DNA of 64,000 bases from Aralia elata. Lineage: Eukaryota > Streptophyta > Magnoliopsida > Apiales > Araliaceae. Each line of letters begins with the position of its first letter. The first letter of the stretch is position 1. This document shows, piece after piece, positions 24,334-36,933 of the stretch. The notes below the pieces were generated by a model. The model did not search any database. It saw nothing but the letters and a program-made list of their open reading frames with translations, and was not told the DNA's origin. Position numbers and translations under genes: made by a program. The stretch is taken from contig CM068382.1 in the NCBI GenBank assembly GCA_034770075.1, forward strand, positions 14,225,929-14,289,928, in the 5' to 3' direction.

Positions 24334-25597
24334 ACTGTGTTTGTAAGTTTTTATTTGAGGGGAAGGGAAGGGAAGGGAAGGGATGAGAAAATAATTAAAA
24401 TCCCTCGAAATCCCATGTTTGTGAGTTTTTTTAGGGAGGAAGGGAAGGGATTTGGAGGTAAAATTGATTCAAGTTTTGACTCAAAATTTTCCCTTCAAAA
24501 GTGGGAGGATTTGGAGGGATGGGAAAATAAAATATTTTACATTATTAAAAATAACCTTTCAAAATAAATAATGTGACAATCTTGTCCCTAATTATTATAA
24601 TTCCCAATTTTTTAAAATACAATTTTTTATTGTTCTCCAACGCCCCTCACCCCACCCCGTGCCCCCACCCCACCCCACCCCACCCCACCCCACCCCACCC
24701 CACCCACCCACTCCCTTTTATACTATATAAATAATAATAACTACTAATTTTAAGATTTTATTTTATATATAAGGGTAAAATAGAATCTTTACCCTTATAT
24801 ATATATATGGAGAGCATTGATTAAACCAATTAGACGTGCCTGATATGACTATTGTTGGAAAATTTTCACCGGTGTGTTTGCAGCAGAGTTTGTATATATG
24901 AACGTCATGTGCTTTGATTACAGCAACACCTGGTAAGATAAGTCATATCTAAGAGGTGTAAGATATGTGTTGACTGTACTTCTTCAGTATCCCTATATGT
25001 ATGATTGTATATGTATGAGCGTGTGTATATATTTCGCTGCAACTCAACTGGATGTACTAACTGGAAATATCTTAATTACTCCTACTGTCCCATAAAAAAA
25101 AAAAATCTTATTTTAAAAAATTAAAATAAAATCTTAATTGCTTCTACTGTCCCATAAAAATAATCTTATTTTTTTAAATTCAATGAATTCTAAATTTAAA
25201 ATCAATGTGAATGTATTTTTTCATTTAATAATTGAAATCAAATAAACTCTTTTTGTAGAACGAAGAAAATTGAGTGATATTTTAAAATTTAAAGAATTAT
25301 TCAACATTAATGCATAAGTGTAATGCCTATGCACCACTAATACATTTATTATATTTATATATAAGGGTAATATAGTAATAGCGTAGTTTAAAAATAAAAT
25401 TATTTTTCTTTTCCTTCCCTCCTTCTAAACTCACAAACAAGGAAAATATAATAATTATCACATCCCTTCCCTTCCTTTCTAAAACTCACAAACATGATAA
25501 GGAAAAATTATAATCCCTTCCCATCCCATCCCTTCCATTCTTTTCCCTTCCTATACTTTTCCTTTCCATCCCTTCTCTCCAAACTCACAAACACAGT
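24334..25597. mobile_element. Long inverted-repeat MITE downstream of alpha-SNAP
   Basis: ACTGTGTTTGTAAGTTT at the left and its inverse AAACTCACAAACACAGT at the right bound about 1.26 kb. GGGAAGGGAAGGGAAGGG runs follow the left end and CCCTTCCCTTCC runs precede the right end, so the element can fold back over its ends. Inside are a CCCCA/CACCC array (about 24645-24717) and two partial copies of a segment starting CTxCTACTGTCCCATAAAA (about 25077 and 25144). The target duplication is not clear. There is no coding capacity, so it is a non-autonomous DNA transposon. Confidence 0.65.
24645..24717. repeat. (CCCCA)n short tandem repeat
   Basis: About a dozen CCCCA units form a C-rich run inside the MITE. 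Such a run is prone to length change and to sequencing error. Confidence 0.9.
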
Positions 25598-27760
25598 ATT
25601 ACCACCTCATTTTACTTTTATTTAGCCCTCAGGAGAGATGATGAGAATTTTATTTTTATACTTTTTTAATTCTCTTTTGAAGTTGCTCAAAGTACAAATT
25701 TTGATATTCCAAAGGGAAGATGCTACGGGAGGTACAGTGGAATAGCATCCACATGCCGCATACTTTTTTAATATCAAAATTCTTGCAAGGTTTTTTTTAT
25801 TTTTTATTTTAATTAAACAGTATAAAAGAAAATAAAATAAAATAAGGAAGAAGATATTTTTCCAGTTTTGTTGCGCATTTTCCACGGAAAGCACAAGCTC
25901 ATGCACCAGGAAGAGATAAACACTAAACACAAAGGGAATCTGTCACAGTATTACTCCACTATGTATGCCTGATTAAAGTAATTGCTTTCCATTACTTTTG
26001 GAAATTGTTTTTAATGAGAAATGTGAAACTTTAAGTGATAAAATAATTAAAATTATATTGAGATTATTCTTAATTTTTATCTATCTCATATATGCATACG
26101 TATGATATTTTTATAAATATAAAATTTGTCATCATATGTAACAATACGTAACAAGACTCTGTTTAGTTCTGTTAGTGTTCCATACATAATAATTAATAAT
26201 GAAGAGGGCCTCAAAGTGTACAACTAGAGCTCTTACTTAATAAAAAAAATATAAAGTTTGCCCTTGTTATAATTGTTTTGAGATTTTATTGTAGATATCC
26301 CCTGCCTCTTTTGAGATTGAGATTGGAAAGTAAAGAAAAAGAGAATAGATAAAACAAACACAAGACAGATTCTTTTTCAGTTTTTAATATCCCTCCTTTG
26401 ATATAATATAGCTGTTAAGGAAAAAGTAGTAGTAGTTTGGACAAAGTTTGAATAATGAACTTTTTTAAATCTACAACACAATTGTGCATATTATTTGAAA
26501 GAAATAATTAAGAAAATTAAATAAGATTTGGTGAACCGACAATTAAGAAATTCATTTTTTTAAAAATAAAATAAAATCAAAGCATCATTAGTTTGCACGC
26601 AGCTAGATTATTTGTCTATTTAATACTTTTTCTTTTTATTTGATGATGACATCTCATGACATGACATAATTTAGTTAATAATTAATTTAATTGTAAAGCT
26701 AATAATTAATATCACGGAATTTAATAAATTAACATTATTAGGAAATTCAATTTGAGTGTGTTATCTATAAATCTTTACATACATAAAGTAAAATTAATTT
26801 ATAAATAAAACGGGACTCTAACTTTTAGCTTGGAAAAAAAATACTTATAATCGGTCCTTTTTAGTGATATTTTTCTTCATTTTTGTTTTTCGTCGTTTAC
26901 CATTTGAAATATGGTAGAATCTATATAATATAACAAAATTTAATTTTTTGTCTTCGTTTTTGGTATAATACTAGAATTTAAATACTATTAAAACATTTTT
27001 AAAAGTCTTCTTAATATAATATAATTTATTTTAAATAGACCTAGAATTTAACTACAATTAAAATACTTTTTAATGTGCAAATAAAGAAGGAGAAAGAAAG
27101 GAGGAAAAGTATTTTTTTAGGCTTTTACTCAACTTTAAACTCTAAATAACTATACATTAAAAATATAAGAAAAACTATTCTTAATAAATAATAATTAATA
27201 TTAAAAAATATAATTTATATATTATAAAATATATTAATGATTAAACTTTAGTTATCAATTTTATTTCATATAGGAAATCTTTAATTAATTAATATTATAA
27301 AATCAATTCAAAATTATATATTAGTGATTAAAATTTAATTAACTAATTTTATAAGTAAAAATCATAATGATAACTCATTATTTTACTACAATTCTATTCT
27401 TAAATAACAATATATTAAAATATTATGAATAAATAGTAATTAGTATCAAAAAAACTTAATATGTTTATCAAAATAAATTAATGCACGATTAAATTTTAGT
27501 TTCAATTTTTATCATAATAGTAACTTATTATCTACAATAATTTTATTTGTTATAAAATCTATTTAGCTTATTAATCATACTATTTCGTCTTTTTGAGCAA
27601 AGTTTGTATTCGTTCTAACAGTAATAATAAATTAATTTGTAAAATTAAAAAAATAATTTGTAATTATTATATGTAAAATAATAAAAAATTAAAAATTTTT
27701 ATTATTTGAAAACAAACACGTGCTTTCGTAACCGGACACTTAAGTAGTAAATAAATATTA
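25598..27760. other. AT-rich spacer without visible gene
   Basis: Long A/T runs and small repeated motifs such as ACTAxAATTxTAAATAACxATATATTAAAA near 27130 and 27400. I see no coding frame with protein-like composition. Confidence 0.6.
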
Positions 27761-27980
27761 AACGATTCTCTTACTGAAGTCTCCGCAACGACAGCCACAC
27801 GATGTCGTATTGTCAACGACCCACTTGCTTACTTCCAGGTGGAAGGATGGAAAAGGAGAAGAAGAAGAAGGAGCGAATCAATGCTTTTCTCTTATACAAC
27901 TACTTTATTATTTATTACTCATCGCCATGGAAGGAAGGACCTGGATTTCTTACATTCCATACTTCTGTTTCAATCCATAG
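27761..27980 (+). other. Probable 5' UTR exon of the PLAC8 gene
   Basis: A plausible donor (CCATAG|GTATTC) at 27980/27981 pairs with the acceptor TTTACAG at 29336-29342, just upstream of the coding exon. The interval contains an ATG at 27802 that opens an upstream frame. The transcription start is not visible. This assignment is inference from splice signals only. Confidence 0.4.
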
Positions 27981-28429
27981 GTATTCTCTTCTCTCAGCTT
28001 GTAGATCTTCTTAGATATCTCTCTTTTTCAATATCATTTATATTTTATCCAGTATTTGTTGATTATTACTATGTTTTGATTGATTATTAGAATTTCTGTT
28101 TTTGTTCTGTAGAAGAGATTGTACTCTGTTCTGTAAGATTGTTGATATTTCAATTCGAAGTTTTAATTTGTTCTTGAATATTGCATTATATTTTAGCTCA
28201 AAGAACTGATTTGGAACATGTTTTATACCAATTAATTTCAGCTTAGTTTGTTAAATACATTCTTTGAGTAGCATACTGGGAATTCCCTTTTTTGTTTTTG
28301 GTTCTAACTTTTAGCAGGCTAAGTTTGTTTGCAAAAATATGGGTGAGATAAAATTATTTGTAATAATCGCATATACCATGTTTTGTCATTTCTAAGGCCA
28401 TTTGAGAATGAATTATTTTTTTAAGTGAA

Positions 28430-29045
28430 AAGGTGATATTATACAATCTTTTTGGGGTAGCAAATTGTTGGGAGAGAACTGGGGACCCCACATATACATA
28501 CACAAAGCACTATCATACATGTTCGGAACCTAACATGACCCACACAAGGCACTATCATATATGTTTAGAACCCAACTTGACCCAAAAGCTTAAGCCAATA
28601 AGTCTTGGGGAATGTATATTAGTCCTACACTCTTTTATTTTTTTCTCCGATGTGGAACTTCAACTCACTTGTGATATCTACCAAACTTTCCCTTACAAGT
28701 GAGTCCATCACATAAAGAGCTCCCCCTTATTTGAACACTTCTCTTCAATCACCGCATTTTTCCATCGCATGTCTGTTGAAAAGGTTATTTGGAATTAATT
28801 TTCCCAACTACCATTATGTGTGTCTTTTTGAAGAGGTTCACCCGCCTGGGATTAATCTTCCGTAACCATTAATATACATGGCACAACATACATGTTTGGA
28901 ACCCAACTTGACTCAAAAGTTTAAGCCATTAGGTCTTGGGCCCATTCATGTATATTAGTACTTCACTTTTTCATCAGTTCTCTTATGTGGGGCTCCAACT
29001 CTCTGCGGGGCTCCAACTCTCTGTGATATCCTAACACAAATGACC
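28430..29045. repeat. Duplicated repeat in the 5' UTR intron of the PLAC8 gene
   Basis: A segment with GAACCCAACTTGACxCAAAAG, TTAAGCCAxTAxGTCTTGGG and TGTATATTAGT occurs at about 28505-28690 and 28890-29035, with a shorter extra copy of the first motif near 28500. A further small tandem copy of GGGGCTCCAACTCTCTG lies near 28990-29025. It is likely derived from a retroelement, but no element ends can be defined. Confidence 0.55.
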
Positions 29046-29441
29046 TTAGAAATGAAGGAAAATAGTCCATGATATTAAATAACGGATTAATCATGAGATA
29101 TAATAGTCCAGAATGTTAAAAGTTAATACAAATAGTCCTATCCCACTAGTCACTCTTGCAAACAAACATACAAGAGACTTGGCTTCTGTTTGTTTTTAAT
29201 ATCATTTGTTGGACAAAATATTCATACCCTGGTAGAAACTTGATTTACTGGGTGTATTTTATTTGTTTTTTCTTGTGCTTGTAGCAAAATCAGGATCACA
29301 CCAACCTCTCCTAAGTGTTGATGAAGGACCTTGTGTTTACAGCTGTCCAAAACTAAATTTTCTTCTGTTGAGAAGAAAAATAAAACTGGTTGTGATTTGA
29401 AAACTTCAAAATTTACCCAAAAACAATTGGGGCAGAAGAGA

Positions 29442-31145
29442 ATGGTTCCAACTGATAATGGTGGACAGAATGGAGGGAGTGATGAATCTAATGGTGCTAT
29501 AATCAAGGGTCGAGTCCCTCTGCACATTTTGCCAGCTCGAAGGGAGCTTATCATCTCTGATGACCCTCAAAATCGATCTGATGGTAGCTCAACTGCTATT
29601 GCCAACAAAATGAGTTTCCTTAATTTTGGTTCTTTGGAGTCTCCATCTACAAAATTTCAGAGGATTGCAGTGGGGAGAGATGAAATTTCACGTAATGTAC
29701 CTTCTTCCAGTAGTCATGCTTTTCGAGAACGCTTAAGTAGAGTATTTAGTCGTAAAATTGATTGGACCTCCCTTAAGAAGATTTGCAAAGAATGGATAAG
29801 GAATCCAATGAACATGGTTCTTTTGGCGTGGATAATATGTGTTGCTGTGTCAGGTGCAATTCTATTTCTTGTCATGACTGGAATGTTAAACAGTGCCCTG
29901 CCAAGAAAGTCCCAGAGAAATGCCTGGTTTGAAGTCAATAATCAAATTCTCAATGCGTTATTTACCCTTATGTGTCTGTACCAACACCCACAGCGATTAT
30001 ACCACCTTGTACTTCTGTTGAGATGGAGACCACAAGACATTTCCAGGCTCAGGAAGATTTACTGCAAGAATGGGACTTATAAACCTCACGAGTGGGCACA
30101 CATGATGGTTGTTATATCTCTACTCAACCTCAACTGTTTTGCACAATATGCTTTGTGTGGTCTTAATGTGGGTTACAAGAGATCAGAGCGACCTGCAATT
30201 GGCGTTGGTATAACTATTTCTGTTGCAATTGGTGCCCCTGCGATTGCTGGTGTTTACTCCATTGTTAGCCCCCTTGGGAAAGACTACCATTCTGAACTGG
30301 ATGAAGAAGCACAACAACTTCAGAGTACCACTTCTGACAGTAGCAGGCCAAGCCAGCTGAGATCAAAATCATTACAAAAGCGATTCTCATTTGCATCTAG
30401 AGATGAGGAAAGGATTGTAGAAAATAGACCACAATGGAGTGGAGGGGTACTTGACTTTTGGGATGACATATCTTTAGCATATCTTTCTTTATTCTGTAGT
30501 TTTTGTGTTTTTGGGTGGAATATGGAGAGACTTGGATTTGGGAACATGTATGTTCACATTGCAACTTTTCTTCTCTTCTGTATGGCTCCTTTTTGGATTT
30601 TTAATTTGGCTGCCATTAATATCAACAACGAAATTGTCAGGGAGACATTGGGGCTTACTGGTGTTTTTCTTTGTCTCTTTGGGTTACTCTATGGTGGCTT
30701 TTGGAGGATTCAGATGAGGAAGAGATTCAATTTGCCACCATATAATTCTTGTTGTGGTAAACCAGCTGTTGCAGATTGCGCATTGTGGCTTTTCTGCTGT
30801 TGGTGTACTCTTGCTCAGGAAGTGCGGACTGGGAATTTCTATGATATTGTGGAGGATAAGCTTTGCAGAAAACAAGTGGACAAAAGTAACCAGTTGCCAA
30901 TTTCTCCTTTGCCCCGTGAAGATGGAGATTTCCCTATTAGATCTGCCCCGACTTCTCCTCTGGGGAACAGCTCCTCTCCATCCCAAATTATCAAATCAAA
31001 TTCTCCAAGCCCTGGTAGATTTTCGAACGATTATCGTAGTCCAGGTAGGCAGCTTCCTATGGTGGAAGAAGAGTCTGATACAAAAGGTAAGGATGAAACT
31101 ATGATACCACCTGCTCCTTCATTGATACAAAGAGAAGCCAGTTAA
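29442..31145 (+). CDS. PLAC8-domain membrane protein with DUF2985-like region
   Basis: A single coding exon gives 567 aa from the ATG at 29442 (MVPTDNGGQNGGSDES). The frame is open further upstream, but that part contains the splice acceptor at 29342 and no ATG. A polar N-terminus (about 1-115) is followed by a basic stretch and a first membrane segment (MVLLAWIICVAVSGAILFLV). Then comes a conserved block with RNAWFEVNNQILNALFTLMC and YQHPQRLYHLVLLLRW, typical of the DUF2985 region of plant proteins, and further hydrophobic segments. Next is a Cys-rich PLAC8 module (NSCCGKPAVADCALWLFCCW) and a Ser/Pro-rich tail with SPxxSP motifs that could be phosphorylated. PLAC8 plant proteins include cell-size regulators, Ca2+-influx factors and metal-resistance proteins, but the role of this DUF2985-PLAC8 type is not established. 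Confidence 0.9.
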   Translation: MVPTDNGGQNGGSDESNGAIIKGRVPLHILPARRELIISDDPQNRSDGSSTAIANKMSFLNFGSLESPSTKFQRIAVGRDEISRNVPSSSSHAFRERLSRVFSRKIDWTSLKKICKEWIRNPMNMVLLAWIICVAVSGAILFLVMTGMLNSALPRKSQRNAWFEVNNQILNALFTLMCLYQHPQRLYHLVLLLRWRPQDISRLRKIYCKNGTYKPHEWAHMMVVISLLNLNCFAQYALCGLNVGYKRSERPAIGVGITISVAIGAPAIAGVYSIVSPLGKDYHSELDEEAQQLQSTTSDSSRPSQLRSKSLQKRFSFASRDEERIVENRPQWSGGVLDFWDDISLAYLSLFCSFCVFGWNMERLGFGNMYVHIATFLLFCMAPFWIFNLAAININNEIVRETLGLTGVFLCLFGLLYGGFWRIQMRKRFNLPPYNSCCGKPAVADCALWLFCCWCTLAQEVRTGNFYDIVEDKLCRKQVDKSNQLPISPLPREDGDFPIRSAPTSPLGNSSSPSQIIKSNSPSPGRFSNDYRSPGRQLPMVEEESDTKGKDETMIPPAPSLIQREAS

Positions 31146-33793
31146 AAGAATATAAGTTTGAAATGCAGATGTGAATTGCATTATGAAATGCTGCTCGTCC
31201 CCAATTAATTTATGTGTATTTTGAGTAAATCAATATGTTTTTCAATATTTTTATGTACATACTTTTCTTTCCCTGCCCCTTAAAACACTTCTTATGTGTG
31301 CTACTAGTTTCCATGTGATTTGAGGCTTGGATTGAATTCTTCATCAAGCATTCAAGATTAAGTATTTGCAACAATTTCCGTCTTAATGTTGCTGGGTTAT
31401 TTGTTTTGTAGATAAATATTACGTAAGCCCCCCCCCCTCTTTTTTCCTGGCACTGTAGTATATTATGTCCTTCATGTGCAATATCTTACCTGGTTGTTCT
31501 GTTGTTTGTACTTGAATGTGAAGTAAAACTCCTTATAGTTCATCAGGGTTTAGGGCTCCCTTCCCAGATACTCCTTTAACCACTTCCCGCTCAAATGTAA
31601 TTTTGCAGCCTTGAAAAGACTAGTTCAATGTAGTTAATTTAGTGAGTTAGGGTATGACTAGAATTTTGACTTATTTTCAACCTCAAGTTTGCATAAAACA
31701 GAGAACAAGAAGTTGTTTGACAATTCAAACCAGAAGGTTTTCAGAAATACAGTTCTATTCATGTTCTAAGTTTGTCCGTTTGAATAAACTAGATAATACT
31801 AACCATACTTGATAAATTTTTCCTTCCAATGAAGTATCTTATGAGTGCGGCTTCCTAATTTAATTGTGAATGTGTCAGACCACAATTAGATTATAAATAC
31901 TGAATTTATCCCAATAGCAATACGGATGTTCTCCACCAATCTATTTGCTTTCTCTTTTAAGCATGGGATGTCATGTTTTAATCTTCCTTAATGTTTTGTA
32001 TGTGTGATGAGTAGTTCATTGCTATTTGCAGCTGATTCCAAAGGGTAATGCAGTTGTTTATAACAGATCAAGTTGAGCAAATGACTAAAAGTCTTTGTTC
32101 TTATACTGCACTTTCCTTGCTTCTAGTTTTTCTTATATAGACTTGAAGTATCCCGGGTTGTTATAGTCATCTTATTTGTGTTCAATTCGTGAGAAGAAAT
32201 GCAATATCTGCTATGTTATACCTAGTTCAATGAGACTTCTGGTTGAATATCCTGCAATTGTGGGTGTTTTCTGATGCAAACTCCAAACAATACAACAAGA
32301 GATAGTTAGTCCCACGTCAGTTATAAGGACAATTTGGTGTGGGTTGATATAGGGTTTAACTTTTCCCCAACTAGCTTTTTTTTTTCTTTTTTTTTTTTAA
32401 ATTTTTTGGGTGCAGACAGTTAGCTTTTCAAGGCGGGACAAAAGAGTTTAAGGTATGCATCAATTGGTGTTTTCATTGAGAGCACATGCTTGTGGGTCGC
32501 AGCATGTAAACGAGGTGACCTGACCTAGAGGTTAGATTAAAATACTAATAGGTGCCTTAGACATCAAATCAGTGTTACTAGAGTGAAACCTCTTTAATTG
32601 GGTAGATGGGCCGACGACCATTAAGTTTTGTATCAGTTTTCTTGCAGACTGAAGCCCAAATAACTGGGTAGATGGGGCCGAGCCATGCGCTCAGCGCAAA
32701 TAGATTGGATCTATCTCTTTGCTTCTTTCGCTTTATATATGTTATTAAACAAGAATACTGTCTTCTTGAAGAAAATAGAAAGGCTACTGAACTTACATGT
32801 TTGTTACTCTCTTTTCATGTTTTAGCATATAGAAAAAGAGTTTGCACTAGACTACTGGTACCTTTACTTTGCAGTAATGCTGCATTTGTATTTATGGTAC
32901 GGAACATTCAGAAATTGTACCCCTGCATATGGATGGATCCCTATCAAAGAAAATTTAGACGGATTTGAACTAATAGGCGTAGCTCTTGCTCTAGGTATAA
33001 ACATCCTTTTACAAATGCATTCGCCAATCTTTGTTGGGACGTTTTATCTATGCTATATAAGCTTAAAATTCAACTATTTGGTTGGTGAAGGTGCGACATT
33101 GCTTCTTACTCTATTCGTCTTTAAAAGGATGTCAGAAGTACAAGTCTAAAAATTTTTACTCTTAATATTTGCCTTTTGACATATGCATTTTCATGCTTCT
33201 CTCCTTAAAACGTGTACATGATTTACAAGTTTAATGGCAGGCTAGTCCGATTACAGGTGTTGCAGTGTAGGGATTATACTTGATGCAAGTAGTTAATTGG
33301 ATAGGCCTGACAAAATATGGTTTTGAGTTGGTTTTTGTTTACAAAATTTGGTTATGGTCCAATTAAATAAATTCCTTAATATATTTTTTTTATCTTCCTC
33401 TTAACTTATCTCTCTAAAATTTTTATAGTCCAATTAAATAAATTACTTGTGGTGCTTCTAAGTTTTCTATTGGACAAAATTAACCTTTTTTCAAACTTAT
33501 GCACCAATTAAACCTGAGAATTAATTAATCCAAATTCAGAAATTCATCAACGTCAATTAGAAGAAAAATACCTAACACGTGATTAATGTAGAAGAGAATA
33601 AGTGGCCTAACACCAGCTTTAACATTTTTACGAAATATACTTAGAAAGCACATTTATTTAGAAAAGTCCCTTCGTCACAAAATAATATTTTCTTTTCTTT
33701 AATTACCAAATACTATGTATAAGCATTTTTATAGTTGCATTCTACCTTGTACTCTTAAAAAGAGTTCAATTTGTATTTTTTTCAGAAAAAAAG
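31146..33793. other. 3' UTR of the PLAC8 gene, then spacer
   Basis: The first about 150 bp hold probable 3' UTR and polyadenylation signals (GAGTAAATCAATATG near 31224). The rest is intergenic. A retroelement-like stretch lies near 32290-32420 (TCCCACGTCAGTTATAAGG). A hydrophobic frame at about 32823-33149 (WYLYFAVMLHLYLWYGTF) matches nothing I know. I do not call it a gene. Confidence 0.5.
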
Positions 33794-34060
33794 TACTGTT
33801 TTAGTTCCAAAATTAAAGATACATTTTGACTTTTTAAAGTTAATTCGCAAAATCTCAAAACTCCAAATTGATATAATTTCGTTCAAGTTTTAGAAACAAC
33901 AAATATGATAATTAATAGTAATTTATAGTTAGTTTACAATTGTTATATTTGTTTGTATTAAAACTAAATAACTTCATATCAATTTTGAATTTTAAGATTT
34001 CGCGAATTGACTCAAAAAAAGAAGTCAAAATGTATCTCTAATTTTAGAACGGAGAGAGTA
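33794..34060. mobile_element. Stowaway-like MITE (about 265 bp)
   Basis: The left end TACTGTTTTAGTTCCAAAATTAAAG...ACATTTTGACTTTT is matched at the right by the inverse of TACTCTCTCCGTTCTAAAATTAGAG...CATTTTGACTTC. Both ends carry TA. The CTCTCTCCGTTC-type end fits Stowaway. The left end has drifted. Confidence 0.75.
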
Positions 34061-35732
34061 ATATTTTTATCGATCTTAGTATATAATGACATAATATCAT
34101 AATAATTTTATTATTATTTTTAAATTAACAAATTTTTTAATTGAACATAAAATAAGTATAAAATCGTTGAATCAAAGTAGTAATTCCCCGGATGATAAAA
34201 GAGCAAGCAGGGCCCGTTTGAGCTTCAAAGTATCGCCTTTGGATGCAGAAATCAAGTAGGTAAAGCTAACTGAAAAAAATAAAAATGGGTCAAAATTTGT
34301 TAACTGATTTGGGCCTAATTATTTTTAAAAAATATGAATTCAAACTTTAATCAACCTAAATAATTTAAAATAATTAATTAACTTAAATGATTCTAGTTAA
34401 TATAGGTTGACCCAGACACAATTTAATTTTTAAATGACATCAGTTTGGAGGGTGCTGAAGCCTATAATGGGTGTTGCGGTTATGAAATTGGTATCGGTGT
34501 AAGACTGCAAGCTTTTGGAATTTAGGTTTTTTTTTCTTTCACTGTCGTCTTTGATAAATGTTTATTTAGATGTTGCTATAGTTATGCTCTTTAGTCAACA
34601 AAATGAGGAGCAAATTTTTTATAAGCGCAATGTTATTATCATCATTGTACTTTATATTTATTCAAAAAATAGGAGAAAATTTTTGTGGGAATTTTTTTTT
34701 TTAGCTCGGAATAACATATTCAGAATCTCAAATTTAAAATTTGAAAATTGTCAAAAACATAATAGTTATATTTATCGACTGTTATCGATCTTATATTCTT
34801 GAATGGAGGTAGAAATATTTTTTCTTATATATTGTCGTATTAGAAATGTATTTTAAATTTTGGATCGGATGGAATTTAGGTACATTAAATTGAGAGGTCT
34901 CCATCCAAGTTTTTTGTATACGTAAAATTGAATTAGTTTTTGTCGACGAGGATAATGGGAGTTGTTAAAGAAGCCACTAATCTCCTTTAAACTTTAATTC
35001 CGTTTCGCTTGAAGAAGACATATATGTGTTAGTGACATATAACTGAGTTAAAGTTTGTGGTGGAGATTTTCATTTTATTTTATAGCAATCAACCATTCAA
35101 ATGTTAGGTTTAATTTGAGAGGTAGAAGTACCAGTTTCTTCAATTAGGTATGACAATTATAGTATCATTATTATCACACTTTTTTCCCCTTCGTGTGGGA
35201 ACACGAAGGATGTAAAACAATCTAAGGAAAACTAATTACACAAGTTCTTCAAAATTTGTTGCTATATATGAACATTTTTATTTATTTTTGACTGCCTCAT
35301 TTTAGAGGAATATAGGTATAAATATAATAACTTACATAAGAATTTCAATAACTTCTGAATCTCTCAAGATTAAGTATATATGACAAGCTGTGAAACTTAA
35401 TCTTGATGTTTTGTTTTGCATAAAGCCATAAACTAATTCAATGACATTCCTTTAAACTTCCATTCCTTTTCGGAGAGGACAAGTCCTTATGTATAAGCGA
35501 TTAAAGTTGGTGGAGATTTTCATTTTACTAGCAATTATTCAATCATATGTATTAGTGGTACATGAGTTTCTCCAATTATGTATGTATATGCCTCATAAAG
35601 GTCATCTTCCCTACAGAGTTTTCACCTGGCCCTTGAGCGTTTTATGGGGCATATTTAAGCCCATTGATTTTTTGAACCATGACCCTATTCCTATATCTAC
35701 TTTCACACATTTAATTATTTGTTTTTTTTAGG
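34061..35732. other. AT-rich spacer without visible gene
   Basis: No coding-like frame and no element ends that I can define. Two partial duplicates of a plant-repeat sequence (CTTTAAACTT...CATTCCxTTTCG...GAGAxGACAxxTxxTTATGT and AAAGTTxGTGGTGGAGATTTTCATTTTA) occur near 34985-35080 and 35450-35530. Confidence 0.5.
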
Positions 35733-35925
35733 ATTGACTCGTACTTCAGTGAATCCGACCATTAGTCGCTACGACAATAGGAGGTATATATATGAATACA
35801 TTAGACAAACAGAACTAAACACAATTTGATAAACCTGAATATATCGTGTGTCATTTAATTTTTCGTTCTTCTTTAATTTTTTATGAGATTGTTTGCAATA
35901 TTCGATCTTAAACCTAATATTTTTT
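35733..35925. repeat. Copy of the repeat forming the right arm of the 52-kb foldback
   Basis: GATTGACTCGTACTTCAGTG ... CTACGACAATAGG ... ATTCGATCTTAAACCTAAT matches, in order, the motifs at 52428-52728 (GATTGACTCATACTTCTGCT ... CTACGACAGGG ... TTCGATCTTAAAATCTAAC). It is a dispersed repeat, probably an end of a transposable element. Confidence 0.6.
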
Positions 35926-36616
35926 AATTAATTTAATTACTACATTTCCATGTTAATCAAAAGCTACTTTCACTTTATCTAAATAACTCTTCACATGTTT
36001 TACACAGGTATGAGTATGATTCCAAATACCACAAAAATGATACCTCAAAATTAGGTACACAAGTTAATTTTGTGAGGAGCCGTTGAATGATTTAAAAAGT
36101 CGGATATCTTAAATTAAAAAAAAAATACTCAAAAAATTTCACTTTTCACTCTATGAGCCACCTAACTTGATTAATTCAAAATAGATGTATAATACATGAT
36201 CCAAACTCAACTTTTGTATGTTTTTTAGGTAACAACATGGACCATTTTAGTAATAACTAAATGAAATTTGAAAACGAAGGGCAAACACAAACAATCATGT
36301 AGTATTAAACTACTAGCTAGCTAGCAGTAGAAAAAGATAGTTAAATAAAAGGCTTTCGAAATGAAAAAGATAGTGGGATGACATGAATTTTGGAAGTCCA
36401 TAGTTGTATTTATATATGTCTTGTTTGATAGTGGTATGCCACTAGGTTTTAATGTTTATGGTTCTTAATACAAGTTAAATGGAGCAATGTATATAGTCAT
36501 CTGTGAAGTGGATGAAAAATTAATCCAATAATATCATTATTCAATAACAAAATAATCAGTCATTTTTTTTTTCTTGTACTAACATAATTGTGGTCGCCCA
36601 AAATAGAGAAATGACA
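35926..36616. other. Spacer without visible gene
   Basis: I see no coding frame or defined element in this AT-rich stretch. Confidence 0.5.
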
Positions 36617-36856
36617 AAATATAATTATAAATGACAAATGGTCATTAATAAAAAATTTAAAATTACGTCATTTTGAACGGTTATTTAACAACTTCATAAA
36701 CATAATTCTTATTATTCTTATTTTCAAAACAATACACACATAATATAATTATAAATGACAAATGGTCATTAATAAAAAATTTAAAATTACGTGGTTTTGA
36801 ACTGTTGCTTAGCAACTTCATAAACATAATTCCTATTACTCCTTATTTTCAAAACA

Positions 36857-36866
<10 letters not shown>
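36617..36866. repeat. Tandem duplication of a ~125-bp unit
   Basis: ATATAATTATAAATGACAAATGGTCATTAATAAAAAATTT ... TTCATAAACATAATTC ... TTTTCAAAACAAxACACAC is present twice back to back (about 36617-36740 and 36741-36866). The unit ends in the AC run that expanded into the microsatellite that follows. Confidence 0.85.

Positions 36867-36930
<64 letters not shown>
36857..36930. repeat. (AC)n(AT)n microsatellite
   Basis: About 26 AC units with one AAAC interruption are followed by about 10 AT units. Translations across this run are artefacts. Confidence 0.95.
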
Positions 36931-36931
<1 letters not shown>

Positions 36932-36933
36932 AT

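Noticed and set aside
32823..33149. Hydrophobic frame of about 100 residues (WYLYFAVMLHLYLWYGTFRN) downstream of the PLAC8 gene
   Set aside because: No recognised family, no clear start or splice context, and composition compatible with chance in T-rich DNA. Transcript data would decide.
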